From assembly GCA_030431875.1 (NCBI GenBank), contig JAUIIG010000033.1, forward strand, positions 1 through 32,625: 32,625 bases of DNA, read 5' to 3'. Of this stretch, positions 22,945 through 30,034 are shown one piece after another. Made by a program: the position numbers and the translations under genes. Each line of letters starts with the position of its first letter. The stretch's first letter is position 1. Source of the stretch: Alphaproteobacteria bacterium. GTDB taxonomy: Bacteria; Pseudomonadota; Alphaproteobacteria; Sphingomonadales; Sphingomonadaceae. The notes below the pieces were generated by a model. It made no database searches. It saw only the letters and a list, made by a program, of their open reading frames with translations, and had not been told where the DNA came from.

Positions 22945-22972
22945 GGGGCGGGGAGCGATCCTCGCCCCGTTG
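22945..22972. terminator. Hairpin between convergent genes
   Basis: GGGGCGGGG (22945-22953), loop AGCGAT, CCTCGCCCC (22960-22968): 9 bp with one G-U pair, and a weak T tract (GTTGT). It sits between the convergent TadG-like gene and the lipoprotein gene and may stop both transcripts. Confidence 0.5.
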
Positions 22973-22994
22973 TGCTTGGCGGACGGATTGCCGA

Positions 22995-23726
22995 TCAGGC
23001 GCTAGGCAGCAGGATGACGGCGGACAGCCGTTCGGAGGCTTCGTCGGGCAGGTCTTCCAGCGCACCGTAGATGGCCCGGCCCAGGCGGCACTGGGCGTCT
23101 TCCGACAGGCTGAGGAGCGGGGCGCCGCCGTAGAAGAAGGCATCGACTTCGTCGGCAGTCATGCCGTTTGCCTGCAGCGCGACAGCGTAGGCATCCCAGT
23201 CAGCTTCGGTGGCTTCGCCGCGTTCGACCGGGTTGTCACGCCCGGCGGCCATGGCGCGCACCTGCGCGACCGTCAGCCGTGACAGCTGCATCTCCGTGCG
23301 GTTGGACAGGAAGTCGTCGTGAGCGAGGCCGGACATGGTGTAGCGGGCGCATTTGCCCTGGCCTTCGCTGGCCACCATTTCCATGGCCCGGACCGAATGC
23401 GCGCGGACCTCGAACAGGTCCTCCCGCGGGGCGGCGGCGAAGTGGTGCATGTTGCGCGTCATGAACTGCAGCATGAAGTCCTGCGCGCCGTAATAGCCAG
23501 ACTGCCCGCTGCGGTCGGTCTGCATCGAATCGAGCAGGGTCTGGCGCAGCGCGGCATAGTCCTCGGGGAATTCTTCCTCCAGCGCGGCATAGAGCTCCGC
23601 GAGGCCGGGATCGGAGGCGATCTCGGCGTCGAGCTGGTCCTCGTTGGACATGAACACGGAGCTGTCGCAGGCCGCCAGCGGCACGGCGAGCGCCAGTGCG
23701 GCGGCGAGACGAAACCCCGTGCGCAT
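22995..23726 (-). CDS. Putative lipoprotein of unknown function
   Basis: The product is 243 residues. The signal MRTGFRLAAALALAVPLAAC has a lipobox LAAC; lipidation is expected at Cys20. The mature part is helical and acidic, rich in Met and Phe (for example FMLQFMTRNMHHF near 85-97), with two internal Cys residues (near 126 and 213) that may form a disulfide. I do not recognise the family. ATG 23726 overlaps the stop of the upstream gene in TGATG, so it is the second gene of a coupled two-gene operon with 23726-24979. Confidence 0.78.
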   Translation of the reverse strand: MRTGFRLAAALALAVPLAACDSSVFMSNEDQLDAEIASDPGLAELYAALEEEFPEDYAALRQTLLDSMQTDRSGQSGYYGAQDFMLQFMTRNMHHFAAAPREDLFEVRAHSVRAMEMVASEGQGKCARYTMSGLAHDDFLSNRTEMQLSRLTVAQVRAMAAGRDNPVERGEATEADWDAYAVALQANGMTADEVDAFFYGGAPLLSLSEDAQCRLGRAIYGALEDLPDEASERLSAVILLPSA

Positions 23727-24979
23727 CAGCCCTCTGCCGGGTCCGCCTCGTCATCGGCGGGCGGCGGCGGGGGCGGGCCGAAGCCCGGGCGCGGGCCGGT
23801 GCCCGGATCGTGGTCGAACGGCTGGGCAAAGCGGCTGCGGTCGTCGTTTTCGGCGGTCACCGGCTCTTCCAGCCCCTGCGCGATGCGCTCCTGCTGGGCG
23901 CGGCTGGCGCTGATGTAGTCGCGCGGCATGTAGTTGCCCTCGTGACAGGCGTATTCGAAGAACTGGTAGTCATCGTCACGCACCCAGGCGAGGCGGGTGG
24001 TCCACGGCTGGGTGTAGACCTGCGGGTCCGAATAGGTCAGCTCGTGGATGATGGTGTTCGGGCCGGTCATGGTCAGGCGTTCCACCGTCATCGCCTCGGT
24101 GCTCATCGGCACGGTGTTGAAGGCGGGCACGTCCAGCGTACCGGTGAACTGCGTCGCCATGTTCAGCGGGCTGGCGGAGCGGGCGTAGACATCCTCTGTC
24201 GCGCTGTCACCGGAGACGATGTTGGTCGTCTCGATCACCAGCGTGCGGCCTTCCCACCAGCCGCGCGAGTTGCCCATCCATGCTTCGGTCCGCTCGTCCC
24301 ACTTGGCGGCGCGGGCCTCTTCCTCGCTGTCGTAGATCTTCACCACGCGGGTGCCGAGCATTTCCAGCATGATGGTGATGTAGCCCGGCGACTGGAACAC
24401 GCGGATGCCGTTGTTGTAGCGGAACGGGTACATCGAGGCGGGGAAGCCGCGCGATACGCAGCGGTCCCAGGAGTCGAAATCGTCGACCCAGTCATAGGCC
24501 TGCCCCGGCACCCAGCCCGAACGGCCCTGCTGGAACAGCTCCATGGCCTCGGGCGTCAGGTCGGGCAGCTGCCCGTCCGCGGGGGAGACCAGCATGGCGG
24601 TGGACTTGGCCCAGTCGGTGCTCTCGAACCATTCGGCCAGACCTTCCGTACCGCCAGCGCCGATGCCGCTTTCGTTGGCCTGGGTGAAGCGCCCGTCATT
24701 GCCGCGCGCGGCGTCCAGTCGGCGCTGGAATTCCTCGTCGGTCACCCAGAAGCGGTCGCCATAGGCGGCGGGGCGCTGGAACAGGATGCGGCCATTGTTG
24801 ATCGGCTCGATCGGCCAGGTGCCGGTGAAATCGTAGTCGCCCCAGGGCAGCCGGTCCGGCTCGTAATCGGTGGGGACGGGCGGCAGCTCGGTCAGGTCGT
24901 CAGGACGTTCCTGCGCCACGGCGACGGCGGAAAGTGCCAGCGACGAAGCGGCGACAGCGAGCGTGATCTTGCGGAACAT
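23726..24979 (-). CDS. Conserved secreted protein of unknown function
   Basis: The product is 417 residues. A Sec signal (MFRKITLAVAASSLALSAVAVAQ) ends near residue 23. The central part contains DRCVSRGFPASMYPF (near 172-186) and GYITIMLEML followed by RVVKI, then WEGRTLVIETTNI and HELTYSDPQVYTQPWT. This pattern recurs in a widespread, functionally unassigned secreted family found in Sphingomonadales and Acidobacteria, often near peptidase or TonB-dependent transporter genes. The C-terminus is a Pro/Gly-rich, Asp/Glu-rich tail. Two Cys residues (near 174 and 366) could pair. It is the first gene of the operon with the lipoprotein gene. Confidence 0.75.
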   Translation of the reverse strand: MFRKITLAVAASSLALSAVAVAQERPDDLTELPPVPTDYEPDRLPWGDYDFTGTWPIEPINNGRILFQRPAAYGDRFWVTDEEFQRRLDAARGNDGRFTQANESGIGAGGTEGLAEWFESTDWAKSTAMLVSPADGQLPDLTPEAMELFQQGRSGWVPGQAYDWVDDFDSWDRCVSRGFPASMYPFRYNNGIRVFQSPGYITIMLEMLGTRVVKIYDSEEEARAAKWDERTEAWMGNSRGWWEGRTLVIETTNIVSGDSATEDVYARSASPLNMATQFTGTLDVPAFNTVPMSTEAMTVERLTMTGPNTIIHELTYSDPQVYTQPWTTRLAWVRDDDYQFFEYACHEGNYMPRDYISASRAQQERIAQGLEEPVTAENDDRSRFAQPFDHDPGTGPRPGFGPPPPPPADDEADPAEG

Positions 24980-25093
24980 CGATTGGTTCTCCCAAACCCA
25001 AATTGATTTTGTCCAGTTGTAAGAGAGAATCGCAATAGCGGCAAGCGGGTTGGGTAATGGATGGTGGACGGTGTGCTGATGGAGAGGGAATGG

Positions 25094-25393
25094 TTTGCTT
25101 TTCGCTCCGACCTCCGTCGGAGCGTCCTCGGTGCTATTCGCTCCGCTTCGCTGCGCGGCACCTGCGGTCGGGCGGTCGCCCTCGGTCGTGCGCTAGTCGC
25201 GCCCGATCCCAGCGCATGATAGCCCACTTGCACCAAGGCCTTGGCGCAGGTCAGCTACCGTGTCGCGGAGCACCGCCCGCAGGGCCGCAAGCGCGACCGC
25301 GCGCCCGCAGCCGCCCCGTAGCGAAGCGGAGGGATTCAGGCGAGGATAGCCAAGTGAGCGGACGCGAACGCCGGCGCTTGAGGCCAAACAAAC
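25094..25393. repeat. Palindromic intergenic repeat element, copy 2
   Basis: This is homologous to the element at 1812-2079. The left end has TTTGCTTTTCG followed by a 9-bp hairpin 25103-25111/25116-25124 with loop CTCC, the same loop as in copy 1 but with a different stem, base pairing preserved. GTCCTCGG follows as in copy 1, and CTCGGTCGTGCGCTAGTCGCGC (25181-25202) differs from copy 1 by one base (split here as one 22-base block). The right end (CAAACAAAC) is degraded and its hairpin is imperfect. It fills the gap between two minus-strand genes. The remaining bases of the 424-bp gap (24980-25093) show nothing clear beyond a presumed promoter for the secreted-protein gene. Confidence 0.65.
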
Positions 25394-25403
25394 ATTCTCC
25401 CCA

Positions 25404-26237
25404 CTACCTTTCCTCCTCCCCACCCGCGCCATCGCCGCTGGCCTTGACCAGTCCCAGCCGCTCTGCCGCCTCCCGCCGTTCGCGCATCTTGTCGATCTTG
25501 GCGTTGAGGCGGGCGAGCACGTCGCCGCGGTCGGCCTTGCGCTGCGCGGCAGCTTCGGCGAGCACTTCGGCCTTGATGCTCTCGTAGAGCGGGTGGCCGG
25601 GACGCACGTCGGCGCCGTAGCGATTGGCGCGGCGCTGGCGCAGGAAGAACATCACCAGCGCCTCGTTATGCCGCCGCTCGGTGCCCAGCACCTTGCCGGC
25701 AGAGACCACCAGCCGCTCCTCCCCCTCGATGGCGCGGGCGAGGGCGCAGTCCTCCAGCCGGGAGACGCCGCGATCCACCGCCATGTCCCAGGCCGCGCGG
25801 AATTCGTCGGCACCGGGCTTCTGCCGCAACTTGTAGAGCGCCTCCAGGCTCGCCCCGATGTGGAGCGCGGCCTGCTTGACGACGCCGGTGGCGGCGAGAT
25901 GGGCGATGAACTTGCGCTGCCGGTCCGGCGTGATCGAGTTCCTGCGCGGCGCGACATGGGGGACGGGCGCAAAGTCGAGCAGCGGATCGTCCGCATCGAC
26001 CGGCGAGGGCGGGGCGGTGACGTAGCTGGTGGCCCGCGACCGGGCTCGCGTGGCCGGGTCCTCGCTGCGAGACTGGCTGGAGGGGCACGCGGGTTCCGTC
26101 TCGGAGGGACGTTCCTCGGTCGCATCAAGACAAGAAGGCGAGGGCGTGGCGCGTGCTCGGCGGGCAGGGAGATTGTTGGGCATGCTCGGGAGGGGAGCAT
26201 GGGTGTGGGGTTGTAGGGAAGACTTTTCGAGCTTCAT
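25404..26237 (-). CDS. HTH protein of phage terminase small-subunit type
   Basis: The product is up to 277 residues. The conserved core begins near residue 97: RRNSITPDRQRKFIAHLAATG, VVKQAALHIGASLEALYKLRQKPGADEFRAAWDMAVDRG. This is a homeodomain-like HTH as in terminase small subunits, followed by ALARAIEGEERLVV and KVLGTERRHNEALVMFFLRQR. Alphaproteobacteria carry many such chromosomal proteins of unknown role without phage neighbours. The first about 45 residues are low-complexity, and their DNA forms copy A of a 105-bp direct repeat. The start is uncertain: ATG 26237 and 26183 both lack a ribosome-binding site. The C-terminus is a charged coiled-coil-like segment. The G+C content is host-like. 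Confidence 0.65.
   Translation of the reverse strand: MKLEKSSLQPHTHAPLPSMPNNLPARRARATPSPSCLDATEERPSETEPACPSSQSRSEDPATRARSRATSYVTAPPSPVDADDPLLDFAPVPHVAPRRNSITPDRQRKFIAHLAATGVVKQAALHIGASLEALYKLRQKPGADEFRAAWDMAVDRGVSRLEDCALARAIEGEERLVVSAGKVLGTERRHNEALVMFFLRQRRANRYGADVRPGHPLYESIKAEVLAEAAAQRKADRGDVLARLNAKIDKMRERREAAERLGLVKASGDGAGGEEER
26117..26221. repeat. 105-bp direct repeat, copy A
   Basis: The 105 bp match 26994-27098 at about 95 positions without gaps. The repeat contains the hairpin CATGCTC/GAGCATG. It covers the 5' end of the HTH gene. Together the two copies bracket about 770 bp of A+T-richer DNA, which suggests duplication or insertion. Confidence 0.85.
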
Positions 26238-26269
26238 AGGAAGCTCAGGACGGATAATCCTTTAGCCTT

Positions 26270-26908
26270 TCACAAGGTTGGATCTCTTAATATCGGTAGC
26301 AACTCGCGTTCGAGGTTACTGATCGCTTCTTCGATCGAAACGCCTACTGGGTTCCGCTCAGGCTTGCCCATTCCCATGTCCCATATATCTTGTTCAATTC
26401 GCGTACTAAATTCCTGATCTTGACGGTTATCCGTTGCATACATTTCTGCCGACACATTAACCGAAGTTACTTGCTGCCAGAGGGCCTGAAGTTGTGCCTC
26501 AACAATCTCGCCAAAATAGGCACGAGCTTTCGGCATAACATCGAAAATCATATCCCAATCGGAGTCGTACTGTTTCAGGCGAATTCGTGTGGCTTGTCCC
26601 TGTCTAGCTCGCCGCTGCCTTTCTTCAGGCAAGCTTCGATACCATTCCTGCTCTTTCAGGATTTCATCTGCATTTTCGAGTTCATAACCATGGGTCATTG
26701 GGCTGCGAACGGCTGCCATGTTCCGCTTAATTCTGTAGGCTAGAGTCAGGATTTCATCAGCCGTCTCAAGCCGGCGCTCGAGCAGCTTCTCCTTCCGGAA
26801 TCCGTCGATTGTATTTGCTGCCCGGTGTGCTGCGTAAACTACTGCTCCAACGCCCGCCCATGCAGCGAGGCCGCCAATCATCGAACCTGTTGCGCCCCAA
26901 TCAATCAT
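26270..26908 (-). CDS. Single-pass membrane protein of unknown function in the accessory island
   Basis: The product is 212 residues. One N-terminal membrane helix (about 8-28, SMIGGLAAWAGVGAVVYAAH) is followed by a basic, helical cytoplasmic domain (FRKEKLLERRLETADEILTLAYRIKRNMAAVRSPM). This layout of one helix, a coiled coil with R/K-E heptads and an 'IRSPM'-like turn is familiar from unnamed proteins of genomic islands, but I cannot give a family. ATG 26908 overlaps the stop of the 50-residue ORF upstream (TGATG), so translation is probably coupled; an in-frame TTG lies just before. The DNA is A+T-richer than neighbouring genes, with codons such as TTA and ATA. It is divergent from the KAP NTPase gene. 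Confidence 0.65.
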   Translation of the reverse strand: MIDWGATGSMIGGLAAWAGVGAVVYAAHRAANTIDGFRKEKLLERRLETADEILTLAYRIKRNMAAVRSPMTHGYELENADEILKEQEWYRSLPEERQRRARQGQATRIRLKQYDSDWDMIFDVMPKARAYFGEIVEAQLQALWQQVTSVNVSAEMYATDNRQDQEFSTRIEQDIWDMGMGKPERNPVGVSIEEAISNLERELLPILRDPTL

Positions 26909-27060
26909 CAAAATGGGATATCGTCATCGAGATCGTCGTGCGCAAGCTTTTCTCCATCAATTAGAGATGTCTCATCGATCTTCCACCGTCCACCGGTCGC
27001 ATCAAGACAAGAAGGCAAGGGCGTGGTGCGGTCGCGGCGGGCGGGGACACTGTTGGGCAT
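26908..27060 (-). CDS. 50-residue ORF ending in an SSB-like DDDIPF tip
   Basis: From ATG 27060 the frame encodes about 50 residues: a Pro/Arg/Thr-rich start (MPNSVPARRDRTTP) that matches the start of the HTH protein because both lie in the 105-bp repeat, then a unique part (GRWKIDETSLIDGEKLAH) and the end DDLDDDIPF. That last motif is the acidic tip by which SSB recruits its partner proteins (E. coli SSB ends DDDIPF). No OB-fold is present. The stop overlaps the start of the membrane protein gene. It may be a real small protein, a remnant of an ssb-like gene, or an accidental chimera. Confidence 0.45.
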   Translation of the reverse strand: MPNSVPARRDRTTPLPSCLDATGGRWKIDETSLIDGEKLAHDDLDDDIPF

Positions 27061-27098
27061 GCTCGGGAGGGGAGCATGGGGGTGGAGTTGTAGGGAAG
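26994..27098. repeat. 105-bp direct repeat, copy B
   Basis: This is the partner of 26117-26221, with about 10 substitutions and no gaps. Codon phase is conserved, so both copies read MPN(N/S)(L/V)PARR(A/D)R on the minus strand. The 877-bp offset between copies equals the inserted segment plus one repeat. The copy ends 89 bp before the KAP NTPase start. Confidence 0.85.
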
Positions 27099-27187
27099 TG
27101 AGCAATTACACAATTTTCACTTGAGCAGATATTGCCGTTAGTCAAACTTGCGCCTTTGGCCGCGCAGATTGGACTTGGAAATTTGGG

Positions 27188-28591
27188 ATGAAGAATTGGG
27201 ACGAAGACCTATTCGAACGTCGGCAGACCGCACAAAACCTCATCGCTTATTGTGAAAGTGTTTCAAAGGCTGGAGCCTTGCTTGACGAAGAGCGCTCGCT
27301 CGTGATCGCGGTGGACGCTGAATACGGATTAGGAAAAACGTATTTTTTGAAAGGCTTGATGCTCGATGCATGCGAGAAACATCCGGTTGCATATATTGAT
27401 GCTTGGGCAGATGATCTCATCGATGAACCACTGATCGCGTTAGCGGCGGTTCTTAAGACGGCCGTCCGTCCGCTTATCGAAGCTGATCCAAAGCTAAAGT
27501 CCCGCTGGGGTGTCTTTGCCCGTAAGACAGGGAAGGTCTTCTGGCTAGGAAGCAAGGGACTCGCCAAAAGAGGAGCCCAACTGGCGATTACTTCGGGCGC
27601 AGTCGATCAAATTGCTGACGTGCTTGAAATCGATGATGCCGCACTTCGGAAGGAAATCGCGCAAGCAGCTAACGATGCAGTCACTGATACGGTGAAGGAT
27701 GTTGAAGACGAGCTCAAAGCCCTAGAGGAAAACGAAGTTCTTTCGGCTGAAATTGAGCGATTTGAAGCCGGGCGGCAAGCCATAGAAGACATGAAGCGAA
27801 GTCTCAGCGCGCTGGTTTCAGCTATTGAGGCTCAAGGCAAATCGTTGCCTGTGTTTATTATTATCGACGAATTGGATCGTTGCCGGCCGTCATACGCCAT
27901 AAAATTGCTCGAAGAGCTTAAGCACTTATTCTCAGTTCCGGGTGTTGTCTTCGTGTTAGGTGTCAATTCAACGCAATTGTCCCGGGCGATTGCAGGTGTT
28001 TATGGCAGCCAGTTTTCAGGTTCTTCATACCTTGAGCGCTTCATTGACCGGAGCATTTCGCTTCCATTTCCGCCGCTACGCCAGCTGACCGGCAAAATGT
28101 TGGAGAAGATTCCTGGGTTTGCACGCCTCAAATTTCCGAAGGTTACAGCCGCTGATTCAAGGAACGAGATACCTCCGATAGAAGTAGTCACCTGGATTCT
28201 AGAGTTTTACAAGATTTCCCCACGAAACATCTTCAAGTTTTTTGATCGGCTGCAAACTTGTCTTGCAATTAGTAAAGAAGGCGATGTGGATGGAATTTAC
28301 TTGCTAGAGTTGATTGCGAGAAGCTTCGCTACGAATGAGATTGAGAATGGGCGGCCCTGGCAGGTCGGTGTGGGAGGAGGATTCAACAATTGGCAGTGGC
28401 TCGATGGTGATCTATTTTTTGCCGAGTTGCATGGGGTCTATTCCCTCACACAACGAGAGGCACGTAAGGTCGCGCAGGATGATAGTCCCATATCTGAACA
28501 TCAAGCGTGGTTTCTTGACCAGTCCGGATCGTATGGATCACCCGTCACATATAGAGCCTTGCTCAATGCCGTGGGTGCAATCGGAGGCTAA
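27188..28591 (+). CDS. KAP-family P-loop NTPase
   Basis: The product is 467 residues. Walker A is AEYGLGKT (44-51, Lys50) and Walker B is VFIIIDELDRCRP (222-234, Asp227), the D-E-L-D-R-C-R-P form diagnostic of KAP NTPases (Kidins220/ARMS and the F-plasmid phage-exclusion protein PifA). Between them lies a long insert, partly helical (about 145-210), typical of the family, but with no convincing membrane helix. A C-terminal domain of about 180 residues follows. The gene is clearly A+T-richer than its surroundings and uses codons rare nearby (TTA, AGA, ATA), a sign of transfer. The ribosome-binding site is weak. A terminator follows at 28709. An anti-phage role is an inference. Confidence 0.85.
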   Translation: MKNWDEDLFERRQTAQNLIAYCESVSKAGALLDEERSLVIAVDAEYGLGKTYFLKGLMLDACEKHPVAYIDAWADDLIDEPLIALAAVLKTAVRPLIEADPKLKSRWGVFARKTGKVFWLGSKGLAKRGAQLAITSGAVDQIADVLEIDDAALRKEIAQAANDAVTDTVKDVEDELKALEENEVLSAEIERFEAGRQAIEDMKRSLSALVSAIEAQGKSLPVFIIIDELDRCRPSYAIKLLEELKHLFSVPGVVFVLGVNSTQLSRAIAGVYGSQFSGSSYLERFIDRSISLPFPPLRQLTGKMLEKIPGFARLKFPKVTAADSRNEIPPIEVVTWILEFYKISPRNIFKFFDRLQTCLAISKEGDVDGIYLLELIARSFATNEIENGRPWQVGVGGGFNNWQWLDGDLFFAELHGVYSLTQREARKVAQDDSPISEHQAWFLDQSGSYGSPVTYRALLNAVGAIGG

Positions 28592-28605
28592 ACGCAGCGA
28601 GGTCT

Positions 28606-28733
28606 TGACCCCTGTAGGAAACCCACCTAAAGGCGCGCGCATCCGAGGCTCGCTCCTGTAGCGCCAGCCTTGGCCAGATAGAGCTGAACATTGCCGGTTA
28701 TGTCCCGGGGCTCCGCACAAGGGAGCCTTTTTC
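28606..28733 (+). ncRNA. Possible small transcript after the KAP gene
   Basis: TTGACC, 17 nt, TAAAGG starting near 28607 resembles a housekeeping promoter, and a good terminator ends at about 28732, leaving a stretch of about 95 nt without a reading frame. It may equally be the 3' end of the KAP transcript. I found no match to SRP RNA, 6S RNA, tmRNA or tRNA. Confidence 0.2.
28709..28732 (+). terminator. Intrinsic terminator before the str operon
   Basis: GGCTCC (28709-28714), loop GCACAAG, GGAGCC (28722-28727), then five T. It ends the transcript that includes the KAP gene and insulates rpsL. Confidence 0.75.
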
Positions 28734-28760
28734 TATTGGGGTAGATCGTGAGGCAGGCGG

Positions 28761-28800
28761 CCCCGGATCAAGTCCGGGGTTCGTATTTCTCGCGAAATAC
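28761..28800. repeat. Two adjacent REP-like hairpins upstream of rpsL
   Basis: CCCCGGA-TCAAG-TCCGGGG (28761-28779) is the widespread alphaproteobacterial palindrome. GTATTTC-TCGC-GAAATAC (28783-28800) follows directly, also with a perfect 7-bp stem. The remaining about 170 bp up to rpsL must contain the str operon promoter, but I could not identify -35/-10 boxes with confidence. Confidence 0.6.
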
Positions 28801-28970
28801 TCGGGCAGCCGTCAAAGTAACCCGGTGCCAATGGTTTCCGGGTGGAGCGTTTCAGGCTCGCGCGAACGGTCGCTTGGCCCGCTTTTGCGGTCAGGCTGCG
28901 GTTTGCACGATCCCGATACATTCCATCCGGCAAGCCCACGGCGCCATCGCAATTGGTGAAGTGAGAACTC

Positions 28971-29342
28971 ATGCCGACTATTAACCAGCTGGTCCGCAAG
29001 CCGCGCCAGCCCATCGTCAAGAAGAGCAAGTCTGCGGCGATGGAATCCGCCCCGCAGAAGCGCGGCGTTTGCACCCGCGTCTACACGACGACCCCGAAGA
29101 AGCCGAACTCGGCCCTGCGCAAGGTGGCCAAGATCCGTCTGACCAACCAGCGCGAAGTCATCGCCTATATCCCGGGCGAAGGCCACAACCTGCAGGAACA
29201 CTCCGTGGTGCTGATCCGCGGCGGCCGTGTGCGCGACCTTCCCGGTGTGCGTTACCACGTGCTCCGCGGCGTGCTCGACACGCAGGGTGTGAAGGACCGC
29301 AAGCAGAGCCGTTCGAAGTACGGCGCCAAGCGTCCGAAGTGA
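28971..29342 (+). CDS. rpsL: 30S ribosomal protein S12
   Basis: The product is 123 residues, part of the decoding centre. The sequence is near-universal: [32 protein letters not shown] (31-51), [12 protein letters not shown] (67-78) and SKYGAKRPK at the end. Lys43, the classical streptomycin-resistance position, is wild type. The other classical position, 88, is Arg here ([12 protein letters not shown]) where E. coli and Mycobacterium tuberculosis have Lys. It is the first gene of the str operon. The stop codon is part of a 10-bp hairpin (29340-29362) that also lies in the rpsL-rpsG gap. Confidence 0.98.
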   Translation: MPTINQLVRKPRQPIVKKSKSAAMESAPQKRGVCTRVYTTTPKKPNSALRKVAKIRLTNQREVIAYIPGEGHNLQEHSVVLIRGGRVRDLPGVRYHVLRGVLDTQGVKDRKQSRSKYGAKRPK

Positions 29343-29461
29343 CCATGCCGGGGGCATGGTCATCCTCGAAAAATCGCCGTCAGCGATTTAATCGGGGATC
29401 CAGTCCCGAGGCTTCTTGAGTTTATCGCCCTCCGCCCCTGGATCCCCGCCTTCGCGGGGAT
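29340..29461. repeat. Hairpin cluster and REP element between rpsL and rpsG
   Basis: In order: TGACCATGCC/GGCATGGTCA (29340-29362, includes the rpsL TGA), AAATCGC/GCGATTT (29371-29389), then a REP unit with GGGGATCCAG (29394-29403) facing CTGGATCCCC (29438-29447), whose right arm is also part of ATCCCCGC-CTTC-GCGGGGAT (29442-29461). The last hairpin is the common sphingomonad/alphaproteobacterial REP. No T run follows, so the operon should still be read through, perhaps with attenuation. Confidence 0.75.
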
Positions 29462-29501
29462 GACGAAATAGGGGGCAGGGCCAAGAGAAGGAAATCGTGC
29501 A

Positions 29502-29972
29502 ATGTCACGTCGTCGTCGTCCCGAGAAGCGGGAAATCCTGCCTGATCCGAAGTTCGGTGATCAGGTGCTGTCGAAGTTCATGAACAACCTGATGCTGGAC
29601 GGCAAGAAGGCCGTTGCTGAAGGTATCGTCTACTCGGCTCTCGACACTGTCGAAGCCAAGGCGAAGAGCGATCCGGTCGCCCTGTTCCATGACGCGCTGA
29701 ACAATGTGAAGCCGCAGGTCGAAGTGCGCAGCCGCCGTGTCGGTGGTGCCACCTACCAGGTGCCGGTCGAGGTTCGCCCCGAGCGTGCCCAGGCGCTGGC
29801 CATCCGCTGGCTGATCTCCGCTGCTCGCGGTCGTGCGGAAACCACCATGAGCGCCCGTCTCTCGGGTGAGCTGATGGATGCCGCCAACAACCGTGGCAAT
29901 GCCGTCAAGAAGCGCGAAGACACGCACCGCATGGCGGACGCCAACCGCGCCTTCTCGCATTACCGCTGGTAA
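29502..29972 (+). CDS. rpsG: 30S ribosomal protein S7
   Basis: The product is 156 residues, which binds 16S rRNA near the E site and nucleates assembly of the small-subunit head. It shows [40 protein letters not shown]-like residues (76-95), [13 protein letters not shown] and the C-terminal AFSHYRW. Length is standard. AAGGAAATCGTGCA precedes the ATG. The 159-bp gap to rpsL is unusually long for this pair and is filled by hairpins. In E. coli S7 represses its own operon by binding the rpsL-rpsG gap; whether that control survives here is open. Confidence 0.98.
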   Translation: MSRRRRPEKREILPDPKFGDQVLSKFMNNLMLDGKKAVAEGIVYSALDTVEAKAKSDPVALFHDALNNVKPQVEVRSRRVGGATYQVPVEVRPERAQALAIRWLISAARGRAETTMSARLSGELMDAANNRGNAVKKREDTHRMADANRAFSHYRW

Positions 29973-29987
29973 TACGCCGGTAACACC

Positions 29988-30008
29988 GGGGCCGCATCGG
30001 GCGGCCCC
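29988..30008 (+). promoter_or_regulatory. Intra-operon hairpin between rpsG and fusA
   Basis: GGGGCCGC (29988-29995), loop ATCGG, GCGGCCCC (30001-30008): a perfect 8-bp stem in the 62-bp gap, without a T run. It could affect RNA stability or the relative expression of fusA. The fusA ribosome-binding site (ACGGAG) follows it. Confidence 0.45.
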
Positions 30009-30034
30009 ACAACCTCTCTCACGGAGTAACAGAT

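Noticed and set aside
25404-26237. Prophage suggested by the terminase small-subunit-like protein
   Set aside because: No large terminase, portal, capsid, tail or integrase gene is present; this HTH family also occurs outside phages.
28592-28970. tRNA, tmRNA, SRP RNA or 6S RNA in the gap before rpsL, which could have served as an integration site
   Set aside because: No cloverleaf, T-loop sequence, SRP GGAAG tetraloop region or 6S-type long stem was found.
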